Assembly (NCBI GenBank): GCA_973895155.1
Contig: OZ316893.1
Span: 20,274,001 to 20,338,000, forward strand
Length of the DNA stretch: 64,000 nt
Source: Marsupella aquatica
Taxonomy: Eukaryota; Marchantiophyta
Direction of reading: 5' to 3'
Of the stretch, positions 37,518 to 49,700 are shown one piece after another (position 1 is the stretch's first letter; the number at the start of each line of letters is the position of its first letter). Made by a program: the position numbers and the translations under genes. Under the pieces are notes generated by a model that was not told the DNA's origin, made no database searches, and saw only the letters and a list, made by a program, of their open reading frames with translations.

Positions 37518-39975
37518 CTACCTTTCTTTTGCATTGCAACAACAATAGTAAAACCAACTCTTCAATTTATCACCAAGTTGCTTCTTTGTCAATTCTGGAT
37601 ACTTCAACTGCCTCCTAGTGCGCAATGTGATGTCCTCCTTCGGCAATCCTCTATGTCTTCAAATGCGATGCACCAACTCTGTCTTATTACCCGTATGTCT
37701 CAAATTTTGGTTCTTACACCAATTTGACAACACTCCTACAGTGAATCTGCCCAATTCCTCCAAGGATGTGGCACCATCAATCCCACTAGTAGGCATTGTT
37801 TCTTTCACATTTGCTAACTCTTGGTTAAACTACTTCAATAGATTTTTGCATTTGTGCCATAAATCCTTTTGGTTATCAATATTGAATTCACAAAGAATAT
37901 TATCAACAACGTTGTTATCATCGTGAAAAACCTCATTAATTGCAATCCCAACATTCTGAAGATGTTCCAAGGCACGACAAACACCAATTACTTCAATAGC
38001 GCCTGAACTCCTAGCCTCAACCTGGTCAATTGTCACAAGCTCTACTGCCTTACCAGTAGCCACGTCTATCACGGAAACAGTGCCATGATATCCGAAACGC
38101 GACGAGTCCCAACAACAATCCACATATAGAATCAATGGAGTGGAATCTACAATCATCATAAACCACAAAATAATGTTTAGAAACCATCATTTACAAGCAT
38201 GCTCTAACAACATGATATCTAGTAAAATGATAAATTTATTACTTAATGTAACTAACACATGCTTGTGCACTAATTTAAGTAAGACTCCCATACCATCTCT
38301 TTCTGCTAGGCCTTGTTGCAACCTTTGTTTCTTACTATTCCAAACTTGCAGTACTTCTCCAATCCATCCAATGTCTCTTTGGGCTCCATTTTGAAATTGG
38401 AACCAATGTGTATTTCTTGGAACATGGATTTGAATGTGCGAGAAGAGTTCACTTATCATGTTGTGTGTTAGACCAGCAGAGAGTCAGAGCAGAGTGGTAA
38501 ATCAATCCAGTGATTGCAGGAACACCTGTATTCATAAATTAAATAAGATTAGAAACTTTTTGTTACATACAATATTAAGTCATTTAGGTACAAAAAGACA
38601 TAAGTATATAAGTAAATTAAAGAGATGACATACCTCTGTAAAGTTCATTTTCTCCGGTCATGAAAGATTGTGCATGCCTTATCAGGCACTTTAGCTTCAA
38701 TATCCACAACTGATGGTGTGTCACAATGTCCTCAACCGAGTACCTACCGTCACAACCTTCAATACGACAATTCACACAAAACTCCTGGAAAAATTCATGG
38801 ACCTTACTTTTTTGCCAAAAAGTATACTCCACTAGACTCTCAGGGTCTAACTCGGTTGTAGTTTCTTGAGACAATGGCTCATACTCTGAATCCAAACTGT
38901 AGTCAACTTCTATTTGCTCAGAAAAACTAGATGCCTACAAAAATGAACATACAATAATTAGTAAGTTAACAAAAAATGTAGTATTCACAATGAAGAACTA
39001 TAAGAGACTATGAATTGATGCAAATGACAAGTAAAAGAATGTGCAGTAATATAATACCTGAGTTGGATTCTCTTCAAATCCAGAATCCATAACAACCATA
39101 TCGTCTAATCCAAATGCTGTTGGATCAGCCACATCTAGCAAACGAATGGGTCCATCCTTAGTTGACATCTGTTTAGGGTAACGGTACATAACATTAATGT
39201 ATGGAACAAAGGTAGCACAAAGCAAATTTATTAAAAAAGCTCAACTTCTAAGTTACCTGGGAATTGGATATCATAGAACCATCTTCCACTTCTATGTTGG
39301 AGTCCAAAATGTGCTCTGCATCCTCCTCCCCAGACTGAATGTGGTCAAATACACTAGTGTTGAAGTATGCATGAACTTGATCATCATGTGAAGGTGATGC
39401 CGCATCAAAATTAGAATCGTCATCCTTTGGAATGGATGATGATGCACCACAAAATGGCTGCAATAAATAAATACAAACATAGGTTAGCAATACTAAAACA
39501 TGATGTACCAGCAAAGATAAAACCTCTAAAATTTGGATAACCCAAGCTTTTAAGCACATAGAAAAGGAGAGATGGTGAAAGAGGTCTACTCCAATTAAAT
39601 TAAAATCTGGAAAGCAAGTTCAAAGTAGAATGAAAATTGTTATTAAAAGTACCTCAGCAATCAACCCAAATGCTCCCAAGTCCTTGTCATTAGCAAGGTG
39701 TTGATTATTTATCCATCCAAAGTCATTAGGACCCTCAAATGCGATTACATCCCCTACTTCTTCCTCGTGTCCGTGATGAGCACTAATAGCAGCTGATATT
39801 TGCATGGACATACCATCCATGAGCCAAGCCATAATCTTCCCATGAAACATTTTGAGGGCACCCTGTAAGGCATGGTATCTACGTATATGCCAAGCCTTAC
39901 TCGAAGACTACCTCCAACTTGGTGATAATCAATCGCAGCCGGTGGACGGACCATTTGTCCTACTCTAGCAACCTA
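37518..39975 (-). mobile_element. Decayed DDE transposase gene with SAP-like motif
   Basis: Exon-like blocks on the minus strand with good splice sites: about 39970-39910, 39862-39653, 39457-39257, 39168-39058, 38934-38634 and about 38520-38270. A long block follows from about 38165 to 37518. That block holds CCWDSSRFGYHGTVSVID, EARSSGAIEVIG, NEVFHDDNN and QKDLWHKCKNLLK. This pattern (Asp-rich start, second acidic site, then DLWH.xK) is one I associate with uncharacterised DDE transposases found mostly in animal genomes. Downstream, LSNWCKNQNLRHTGNKTELV matches the SAP DNA-binding motif. The frame carries an in-frame TAG just after NLLK and a TGA after the SAP-like motif, and needs a frame change near 38450. 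It is therefore a pseudogene or relic. Family assignment is from memory and unverified. Confidence 0.55.
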
Positions 39976-42217
39976 ACAATACAACAAACAAGAGTTTGTG
40001 AATTAGATGTCCTTGTATTTGTCTAGTAAGTCAAAGGTCATGCTTGCAAGAATGCACTTATGAATGAAAATGCAGGAGTTCACACCAGGTCCATGAATAC
40101 AATGTCTGAAGCAAGATGTACTCCATAAGAATACACTAAGGATAATAATTGTAGCAAGTAAAGAAAAAAGGAGCCCCACACCATTCCCAATTATGCTCTA
40201 AGCGGATAGTTTGTTTCATACCTTCCGTCAAAGCTAGCAAATCCAGATGTATGGTAGTTGACCAAATTAAGTCAGTACCCTAGTACTGTAAATGGCAAGG
40301 TCTGAAACAAAACTTTGCTGTTTCACTCGGCAAAGCTGCACGTCAATGGCCAGATGTTTGGCAGGTTCTACAAAACACATGGTCATAATGTGAGCTCCTA
40401 GGACGAGACAACGGATGCTAGTTCCCTTTCAACTCCCGTCATTTTGAAGCCGAGGGCGGATTTGTTTGTAACCTCCCTGAAAGTGCATACTTTCGTAGCC
40501 TCAATGTGAGAAGACTCAGTACGTTGGTCTTTCACTTATAGAGTAATGAATACAATCTAATAAGATAAGTTACTTCGTTGGACCTCCATCACGCAAGACA
40601 AGACACAACTACGGACCTCAATTGGATGCTGTGAATTTTGCATAATATACAGTCTCTCATCATTCTGAAGCTACATAAAAACTTTTCATGGACTATTTGT
40701 TTGAATCGACATACTTGCATGGAGCGTTTTTGTTCAGCCCAGTTTGAATAATGTTTATCAATCATTTCCATAGTTTGTAGACAATGAATTTGCCGAAGTG
40801 CATTGGGATGTTGCTGGACCTTGGGCTGAAGTTCAGGGTTTCAGCATGCTCCGGGTTCCAATATCGCTGTACTGTGCAGGTGCCTGAAGGCTGCTAGAGG
40901 CGGGGTCTGTCTAAAAACTGTTGCCAAGAATGCTTGTGTACATTCTGTGTAAACCAATGACCGCAACTCAATTGCCCCGAGCTTCAGCCCTAGTGAAGTC
41001 CTCTTTATCACCAATAAATGCATCGCTTTCACTCTTCGGGTCCTCTACGTTTTCAAGTGTCCAACTGAAGGAGAAGCATTGCCAAAATTTTCCTTGTTTG
41101 AAGAGCTTGTGCTTCATTGAGGGGATAGACAAAGAAGGTTTGCAGAGTTCTGTGAAGCCGATCCTGTTATCTCAATGGCTTGTGTCCACTACGACTAAGG
41201 GTTCTGTGTCTGGTATCAATGAAAGATTGAAGCTCGATCTTGCCTTATTAATGTGATATCTTGTATTCAACAAACATAAAGAGCTCATTGGTGCATGCAA
41301 ATGAGCAGAGATGGAAATCAAGCACAATCTTCCCGTAATGGCTTGAGCGTGACAACTCGGTTGTGCCATTGCACCTTATAATAGACCAATCGATAAAATC
41401 TCTCACTGATTAGTAGTTACAGTATGCTTGGCGCTTTTTGCGTGGTCATTAGTGCAGATTGACATGTTTAGCAACGCAGCAGCCTGGTGTATGTCACCGT
41501 CTAAGATGATTGTTGCATCTGTAGGGATCCAGACATTAGCAACAGTAATTGGGAAGTTTTGAAGTTTAAAGTGACAGATTTGCATGAAGTGATCGATATC
41601 CTTCACTTGATCAATATGAGCAAGCTTCAATTCTTCATTTATGAGTTGCTTATTTGTGGGAGTCTTGTTCAAATGCTCCGTCTCCCACCAACCTTGCAGC
41701 GTATGCCAATAGAAAAATGAGCAGAGCACTTAGCCAAATTCGGTCTCTCCCCTTCAAACCTACTACACATCGTAAAGACAAAGCATTCCAAGGTGAGCAA
41801 AAACTTCTTGGCCGGTATCGGGGTAAGGGATTGGCAGCAGGATTTGGCGAGTCAAGAAGGATGCAATTTTGTTACTGAGAAGTATCCTGAAGAAAGAAGT
41901 TGCTTTGTACATCAAGGAGCTTGCCGTAATGTCGTGGAGGAGCTGCAGTGAGAATGGATACTCCTCCAGGGAGGGTCAGATTGTGGGCCAGGTTACTTTC
42001 AGAAAATTGTAGCACTTTTTCCATGTGCATAGAAAGAGCAAGGGTCTTCAGAAACAAACAGGAATACATTGCTTTCGTGTGCATCTGGAAACAGAGAGGC
42101 ATCAATTGGTAATGCAATGGCTACACATGCCAGTGATTTCTCCTGAATTGCATGCGTTTCCTGTTGAGCATAGACGACATTCGCAACGGCAAGCCCATGA
42201 ACCATCCAACGCACAAT
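39976..42217. other. Gene-free stretch with short ORF remnants
   Basis: Minus-strand frames at 41403-41729, 41872-42117 and 41999-42214 read like protein fragments in different frames. They may be pieces of one broken coding region ending near the LTR at 42218. I do not recognise any of them. The first 900 bp hold nothing notable. Confidence 0.25.
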
Positions 42218-42505
42218 TGTTGATACAGAGAGATACGTGGTTCACCTCCACATGAGGCTACGTCCACAGGAACACACAAGAGCTTTACTGCACTATAGGC
42301 CGACCGGCCATACCAAGCATCCACAACACAAGCTCTCCCTATCTCTCAACTAGCTCCGTAACAGTGAGCCTAAGTTCCACCAGGGGCTGGCATCAGCCCT
42401 GGCTATATACACAACAGCACTACCGCTAACATTAGCTAAGTCTTAACCCAAGTTAGCCTAACTGTGGTTAGCTCAAGAGTCACAAGACTAGAGCAATATC
42501 TAACA
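42218..42505 (-). mobile_element. Probable solo LTR (288 bp)
   Basis: On the minus strand the element opens TGTTAGATATTGCTC and closes GTATCTCTCTGTATCAACA. These are TG...CA ends with imperfect short inverted termini. A TATA-like GTGTATATAGCC lies in its middle (about 42400-42410). Size and layout fit a Copia-type LTR. No primer-binding site follows the 3' end, no partner LTR was seen, and the 5 bp flanks (ACAAT and TTTCT) do not match, so a solo or rearranged LTR is most likely. Confidence 0.55.
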
Positions 42506-43079
42506 TTTCTTGCTTACCGATCGGAATCAAACAGATACACTCCATGTCCCGATCCTTTTTGAGGATTGCTGGTATATTGGAAAAGAATCCGCTGTTGGTG
42601 CTGGAACAAATTCCATTGTTGTGCATAGGTAGAATGACCAGCCTACGCTTTGTCCCCTTGGCAAGGCTTCCTCGTTCCCAATTCTAATGAAAGAATGAAA
42701 GACGTCCCCGACCGCGGATTCATTGCAAGTACGGAACACAGCATAGGGAGAAGATTTTCAAGCCCAACTCAGCTGTAACCCCGGCCCATGGCTATGGCAG
42801 CATAGCGGCATAGCAGCTTTCATGCTCATGGACACACTCACAAACCCTCTTGACGAATGCATAGGAGCGAAAAACATTTTGGCATACTTGCTAACTCAGC
42901 ACGTATTGCGGAGCCCTTTTGTTGAGCCTTCGCTGGGCACCTGAGGAGAAAATGAACTGCTCGGGTCTTGGTGCATGTGGTATTTATATGGACACTGGCA
43001 GTTTAAAGAGCCACTAGCCATTACAAAAACCATTATAACACGGATTTCACCATTTTTTAGTATTTTCTTTACTGAAATT
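42506..43079. other. Gene-free stretch
   Basis: No recognisable gene or repeat. Confidence 0.35.
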
Positions 43080-43400
43080 GTTTTTTGTCTTGAACGGAAA
43101 TGGGGAGGAAATACAATTAGACTGCCCCCACCCCAATGTGACCCATTTTCTGTAGGGAACCTAGACCTGAGCCCCAACAAATCAGACAAGGACCGCACCA
43201 GGAAGGAGAGAGAATTAAATCAGGGTCACAAAGTGGGCAACCAGGGGCCAAGCAGATAATCAAAACTCCAATCCACTACCCAAGAACCCATCCCACCCAC
43301 ACATATATACCCTCCACACCCCAGTGTGTGGAGGCCGGGGGGATTGAACCTGGGACCTCTCAATTCCAGGCAAATCCCCAAGCCAATTGTTTTTTTAAAT
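43080..43400 (-). mobile_element. SINE/retroelement-like fragment, related to 31.5-31.8 kb
   Basis: On the minus strand a B-box-like motif (AGGTTCAATCC, 43351-43341) is followed by a short TG-rich segment, then CCCTGGTTGCCCACTTTG (43246-43229), and an A-rich end near 43080. The same two blocks appear near 31.6 kb, so this is a dispersed family. Box A is weak (TTGGCTTGGGGATTTGCC, about 43390-43373). Confidence 0.5.
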
Positions 43401-44329
43401 TTATTTACTGAAATTGTGGAGAAAAAGCCTCAGGGTAGTAGAGAAGAATGTGAAAAAGGAAGAAATCTTGGACACTTCTCCTTTTTATATGGCCAGTTGT
43501 GGTTCACGAGGGGAAGGGGTGAAATGTTTGTTTCTTGTATTACTCTTTATTACATCACGCTCTTGAGAACAAATAGCTTAGGGTCTAGATATCTATAGTG
43601 TATGAAAAATTGATATAACTTGAATATAAGGGTAAAATAACATAACCTAATAAATGATGGGCAAGATTGAAAAAGAAATGTTGACCTAGGAGGGAGTTGC
43701 GGAACTCGACTACCTTAACACTTAGCTCTAGCATCGCTGACTCCGACGCCAAGCTCCTTTATGGTCCAGCCCTGGATAGGCCATCTGGGGAGGACTTAGC
43801 ATGGGAAGACTTGTGGGCAATGAGACGTGGCAGTAGTGTAGGCAAGGTGCCAAGCTAGTTGTGACGGGGCCAATGGTCCCAAAGAATGATTTTAAAGGGT
43901 AGTAGTGACGCACACATGTAAATAAATAGATTTGTGTCAAGTTTTGCTTTTGTTCTCTTACAACCTCGCCAAAAGATAGTTTACGTACAATAAGATGAGG
44001 TGAATATTGATGGTTTTTATGTCCTCTTAATTTTAGTTGTCGGCCAAGCCTGAAACTTGGGGGGTCGGCCGCTGGCCGGTCCGGGCCAAGGCATGTGCCC
44101 TATTGCCATTCCATGCTGGAGCTGGGGGATTATCTAGCTTTACATTTTTATCACCAGCCCTAGTATTTACGTATGGCGGCCGGTTGAAGAAGTTAGTGGC
44201 CAAGCGTCGCATGAGGTGCCCCGGCCAGCAACACGGACCCCAACACAAATTGCCCCGGCCAAAAGAAGCTGGCCATAGCAAGCAGGAGGCCCGGGAGAGG
44301 GAGCCAGCCAGGAAGAGTAGAGGGAGCCG
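43401..44329. other. Transition from AT-rich to GC-rich sequence
   Basis: Composition shifts abruptly near 44030 to very GC-rich sequence. Large overlapping ORFs on both strands at 44033-44587 come from that composition. I see no gene. Confidence 0.35.
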
Positions 44330-44870
44330 ACCAAGGGGAGGCCCGGACTTAGGAGGGGGCACAATGGGGATTAAATCCCCCTTCCAAAGGGAGGCCGCGG
44401 CCATAGGGGCGCGAGCCAGAGGGAGCCGGCCAGGAGGCTTCGCGAACCTGGGCAGGTGGCGCATAAGGGGGGAGGGGAGTAATAAAATCCCCCACACCTG
44501 GAGGAGAAGGTACGTGGGGGGGGGGCAGTTAAGGGCCCCTAGATCCCAGGGGGATCCCCAAACTTGGGAGTAGGCACCGGGCCCCAAGGTGGTGGAGGGG
44601 GTTGGCCATTAAGGCGCCCATAGGGATGCGCGCCAAAGGGAGCGAGAGAGGGCGAAGATGAGGGGGAGGGGATAATAAATGCCCCAACCCTGGGGGAGCA
44701 GGTGCGTAAGGAGGAAGGGGGATTAAAATCCCCCCAAACCTGGTGGAGAAGGTCCGAGGGGGAGGGGGGCAGTTAAGGTCCTTGGATCCCAGGGGATCCC
44801 CCAAATTTGGGGCTGAGCAGGTACGCAGGGCAAGAAGGGAGGCCTCGGCCATTAGGAGCGAAACTTGGGG
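44330..44870. repeat. G-rich tandem repeat, period ~244 bp
   Basis: CAGTTAAGG followed by a GGATCCCAGGGG or AGATCCCAGGGG block occurs at 44526 and 44770. The surrounding G-rich units (GGAGAAGGT, GCGCATAAGG or GTGCGTAAGG, AATAAA(A/T)(T/G)CCCC, GGCCATTAGG or GGCCATAGGG) repeat in the same order with about two to two and a half diverged copies. The block lies just upstream of the coiled-coil ORF. Confidence 0.65.
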
Positions 44871-45170
44871 GAGGAGCGTCCTACATAAGTGCTCCTTTCC
44901 AACTCTTTTTTCTCAGTTTTTTTTGCGCTCCTCACTCATTGCCGAACCTCATTTTTTCTCCTCATCAACCTTCCTCTTGGTGCCATGTTCTACCTCTATT
45001 TTCCTTGAGTGATTCTGAGAGTGGCCATGGAGTGAGCTAGAGTGGGGATTGACAAGGACTTGAAGAGGGAACCTGATTTATTTTATCGTGGTTGGGTACG
45101 GGGCCGCACGAGGCCAAGCTCTGGGAATTGAGGAACGGGAATTGGTCACCGGTTGTGCTCTTGAGGGGGA

Positions 45171-47083
45171 GTGGAGTGGATGAGATCTCAAGACAGACCT
45201 GAGTTCACCAACGCTCGCATTAGGAGGTACAAGGCGGCCTACCGGGAGTACATCGCTTTGCAGCTAGCTAGAGAAGAAGAAGAGAAATTGGCAACTAGGG
45301 CCACAATGTCAGGGACCAGTGAAGCACCCATGTCACGAAGGACTCAACGACGTTCATACCCCAAGACATTGGCCAAGCTTCTGGACGATAGCCATGAATT
45401 GTTTGAATCCACCGGGATTATCAATTTAATGCAAGTGGACATGCGTACTCCAGTGGATAGGCATTGGAAGATTGAGGATGGGATGGACTTACGGGATGAT
45501 GGATTGTACTTTGCATGCATCAAGCGCACCCTCCCTCATGACGAATTGACTCGGTTGCTGATGTTGCACAACCAGGACCTGACATTCTACCCCATGGAGC
45601 CACCAGGGACACTCACTTTGGAAGAGTTGGCCATGTACGTGAAGGAGGCTACCTCTATGGTACACATTTCCCTTGCATCCTTCAAGGACCCAGCGCTCAG
45701 GGGTTTTGTTGGAAAGGTCCATCAATGGATACTCAGTCGGGTGCAATCAGGTATAATTACAGGGGAACACTTGGCCATTGCATTGGACATCAAGCAGCAC
45801 CCGGAGCACACGTAGGGATGGTGGGTGTTTGGTTTGAGGAAAACGCTGACCGCAGATCCCAAAGGCCACAAGCCTGGTGGAATCATCCATTTTCTTGGGT
45901 CATTTCTCTTGAACAGGATGGAGGGGCTCATCTCAGTTCCCGAACCAGAGGAAGGAGTATTGCCCTCCTTCCCCACCGTCTTACGAAAGATTGTCACCAC
46001 CGTCGTACAGAATTTGACCACGGATCCCACCAAGGAACTGGCCACTGAGCCCGTGGTGGAGGGGGCACCGGATGAAGAGGAGGATATGGATGAAGAGTTT
46101 ACCATGCAGTGGTTGGAGTCCTTGATTGGTAATCCCGAGGAGCCCATTGTGTATGACATTCCAGAGGTATACTTGGCGGAATTGCAAGAGTACCGTGATG
46201 CTATTAACGAGGGCTGGCAATTGTGCAAAGCCATGAAGTGGGCTCTGAGTAGGGCCAATGCTAAGGTGGCCACCTTGCAAGTTGGGCACAAGGCGCTGAA
46301 GGAGGTCATACTCTCCAAGGAAGAAACTATTCAAGAGAGGAGTAGGTTGTTGAAGCAAGCCTATGACCAAGTTGGCCACTTGCAAGGAGCCCTGTCCACC
46401 AAGGCCAAGGAGGCTGAGGAAGTAGTTGCTTTGAGGAAGGAGCTGGTAACAATGAAGCAAGTCGAAAAGGGTGTGGATACCCTCAAAAAGCAGATTTCAG
46501 AGTTGCGTGGCCAGGTGAGTGCTTATGAGACAAGGGCCAAGAGAGCCGACGCCCTGAGTCTAGGGAAGAGGAAGAAGCCCTGTCCACCCGGTGTTACTCC
46601 CGTTGCTTCGCCAGAGATGTTGGCCAAAGCCATTGATGCAGTGGTCATCGAAGTAACCAAGACATACGGGCCATGTTGGAAGCGGCCACGAAGGACAAGG
46701 AGAAGTGCAAGAGCCTGGAGAGTAAGTTGAAGTCAACCCGCAAAGCACTAAGGAACGCAACATCTGGCCAGGGAACCACCGGTATGCCACCTAGGTCGGT
46801 GACCCCGGGAACTCCCATGGCCATGGGCCAGGTCTTGCCACTGGAATTGCGGGGTGATGAGGAGACAACATTGTGGAAGGACACCATCGGTCACGGGTAC
46901 ATCAGGGCTTGGCAGGCTTTGGCGGCATTACGGAAGCAAGGAACCTCGGGCCAAACGTCGGGAAGGGCCACCCCGGGGAAGAGTAGGGGAGGAGGTGTTG
47001 CATCTACCCAGGGGGGCAGTGAGGCCAGTGATGACTCTCGGGGATGGAACCCTGGCACCGTAAGTGAGTCCGAGGAGGATTAG
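45171..47083 (+). pseudogene. Broken coiled-coil ORF, possibly gag-like (one stop, one frameshift)
   Basis: A single ancestral frame of roughly 640 codons. Codons 1-214 (45171-45812) end in TAG at 45813-45815, but the same frame continues open (from 45816) to about 46650, where a frame change is needed to continue from about 46660 to the stop at 47083. The N-terminal third is rich in Arg/Glu. The middle has an acidic stretch (GAPDEEEDMDEEF). A long heptad-like coiled coil covers about 46170-46540 and resumes after the frameshift. The C-terminus is Gly/Ser/Thr-rich and acidic. There is no CCHC zinc knuckle, protease, reverse transcriptase or integrase nearby. I do not recognise the family. The setting (GC-rich repeats, no introns) suggests a retroelement gag-like protein or a gag-only element, but a decayed host gene is possible. 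Confidence 0.45.
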
Positions 47084-49700
47084 TAGTGGTACGGATGTTG
47101 ACCATATGGAGGTTGGTTTTGGTCACATGTCCAACTGGCCAACTCTTGGGCTTATTGGAAGGAGCTCGTCGAGCTGAATCTAACGATGTAAAACACACCT
47201 CAAACAGAGTTAAAATGAGAGAGATACGGACCGGAACATTTTGGTGAAGAATTAGGGTCCGACGCCGTACGGACGTCCGTACAACCTTCAGGAAAGTGAC
47301 CCGGCCAAGGCAGGGCATGTGGCCATGGCCAGGGTACCTCATTTTGATGTCGTGATGGGAGGCCGGGACCGTACGGACTACTTGGACGCGGCGGTGGCCA
47401 GGTTAGAGTTTGGGACTCGGTAGGCCATATCTCGGGCGTCTGATGTCCGTTTTGGGAGCCGTTTTCGGGGTTACGATCAGGATGACAATGGCTATCCACA
47501 AAATTTCTCAGGACCAGATTTCGAGCAATTTCTACTTTCGGCTATTTCCATGGCCAGGGTAGTGGGAGGCGTTGGCCACGACGTAGTAGGGAGGTAGGCC
47601 ATGGCCTACTCATATAGGACTTAGTTTAGTTTGGTTTAGGTGATGTGATGGCTGACGAAGGCACCGTCGGCCTCACTTAGGTAGCAATAGGATTAGGGGT
47701 GCGTGTGTGTGCCGCATGTGTAGAAACTTTTAGGTTAGCGGCACCAGTGGATGGCGGCCAGCCAGGGCAGTGGCCGCCGCCACACCATAGGGCTTGTGTG
47801 TTCACGCATTGCTGTTTTCAGTATTTAACCAGCAGCCCCCGGTAGGAGCAAGGGGGGGAACTCAGTCTAGTGTTATTTTTGTGAGGATTAGCCTTCAACA
47901 AGAGTAGGGAATTGATCCGGAGTATTGAGGTGGAGAGGGCTCATTGTCCCGTGAGGCAGGAGTTGGGTAGACGGTAGGAGACCGGGTTGCCCATGCAATG
48001 TGTTACCTTGGCCACTAATAGATATGGATTCGGTTGGATTTTCATGACTTCTTACGTGTTGTTCCCTCTCTTGATTGCACGATTGTGTTCTTCCCCTAGT
48101 ATGAGTATTTAGAGAAACTTACATGGCATGGTCGACCCTGTGAGTGGGAGAGTGGTGACAGCACTTTGCCAAAGGCCAGGAGGAGTAGAAGCAAGGTAGT
48201 CCATGGGACTTGATCAAAAGCAGGTTACATATAGTCGGTAGACTTGATCAAAAAATACATTTCCGGGAGCGGAAACGAATCTACTCATCCTTAGTATGAA
48301 ATTGATCCATATAGCGTCCCTCCACGTCCCCGTTATATGATACAAACGATTTTTTTAGCGGAACCATGTGGTATTTGTTGTGTTAGTCGTTTGATAAGCA
48401 GGTGACACTAGTGACACACACTAAGGACTTAGACTAGATGAGAGCTGGTCGGGTCAAGGGGAAAAGGGGTCGGGCCCAAGGTTGACCGCCCGGACCCCCG
48501 GACGGACTTGGAGTTTTGAGGGCTTGAGTGAGAGCTCCTCTTGGGCCCAAGGCCAATGGAGTTGACGCCATGGGCAATGGATACTTGTGGCACAAGTTAT
48601 GGCACGATCCGGGTTTGGCTGATCGAGGGCCATGAGCGGTGATGAGATCTGAGGACCTAGGCATGAGCACTGGTTTGGCCCGATCACTACGGGCTAAGGC
48701 ACTCTACTTGCGGACGCCTAACTAGGAAGTTATGGGCTTTGCCAGTTGGTGGCCTGCCAAGACATGCGGGATAGGATCCGAGTTGTGCACCAAAAAGTTG
48801 AGGACCAAAGTTGGTCTGGGGGTGGTAGGTCTCCAGAAGCATATATGAGGGGAGTGGTGTGTCCCTGGGGACTAAGGGCGAGCTGAAGTCGTGAGTTGCG
48901 ACGGTTGCAACACTAAGGAAAAATGCCAAATGGAAACGACGATGGAGGACTTTTTGGGTGCGTTGGATAGCTCTTGAGTAGGACTACATCCTCCTGGGCT
49001 CAGCTGAGTCTGGAGGCGCCGTAGGTTCTCGAGGTTTGCAGTTGTTATCACGCCCGCTTGCCAATTCCTGTTGAAACAATAGCCAAACCGCGTTTAGTCT
49101 CTCAAGGGAGCTTGCGTTGGGGAGGCAAGGCCAAGTAGGCGTGGAGATTGAGTTCCAAGGGCACTTGGCCCTAGACCATTAGTGGGGCAAGAATTGGGAG
49201 TTAGTTGTTAAAGTCGGGGCCATCTGGTCCCAGCGTGTTGGGACAAGCTTTAAGACAAGCTACGCTATTTGGGCCATGAGCATGTCTTGGGGGCAGGGCG
49301 GTCAGTTGGTGATGGATAGGTATGAGGGGGAACCCGGGCCGCGCCCAAGGAAGGAAGGAACTGTTCTGGTTCCGGCTTATGGCATCGGGAGGACCTATCG
49401 CTTACCTACTTACCAATGTCTATTGAGGTTGAGTTAGGATGCTAGACTTAGGGAGATCTAGATCCTGAAGGGTTGCTTACTGAGACACTTGGTTGCTTGT
49501 GTAGACAGTGAGGACCGTTGAGTAGCGGTGGTGTTGGAGAGCAAGTGCGGCTTCGTATGGGAGGGGCCGCTGGTGGTGCAAGGGGCACTAGGGTGCTTGC
49601 TCGAGGTATTCTGTGGAGGTGTTTGGACACCAGGGGCACTTAGGTGTGGGTGCCGGGATTGGTGAGGGCGCTGGGTGGCAAGGTCCACCACTGAGGGTCT
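47084..49700. other. GC-rich stretch downstream of the coiled-coil ORF
   Basis: No pol-type domain or other coding region was recognised. A TATA-like AGTATTTAACC near 47820 and a T-rich segment near 47870 could belong to an LTR-type promoter, but I could not match LTR ends. GC content falls abruptly near 49700, which may mark the edge of the inserted GC-rich unit. Confidence 0.3.

Noticed and set aside
40921-41256. Plus-strand 111-codon ORF as a gene
   Set aside because: No domain, no splice context and low-complexity Ser/Leu content. Looks like a chance frame.
44033-44587. Overlapping 178- and 184-codon ORFs on opposite strands
   Set aside because: Product of extreme GC content and repeats. 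The translations are Pro/Gly/Arg-rich with no domain.
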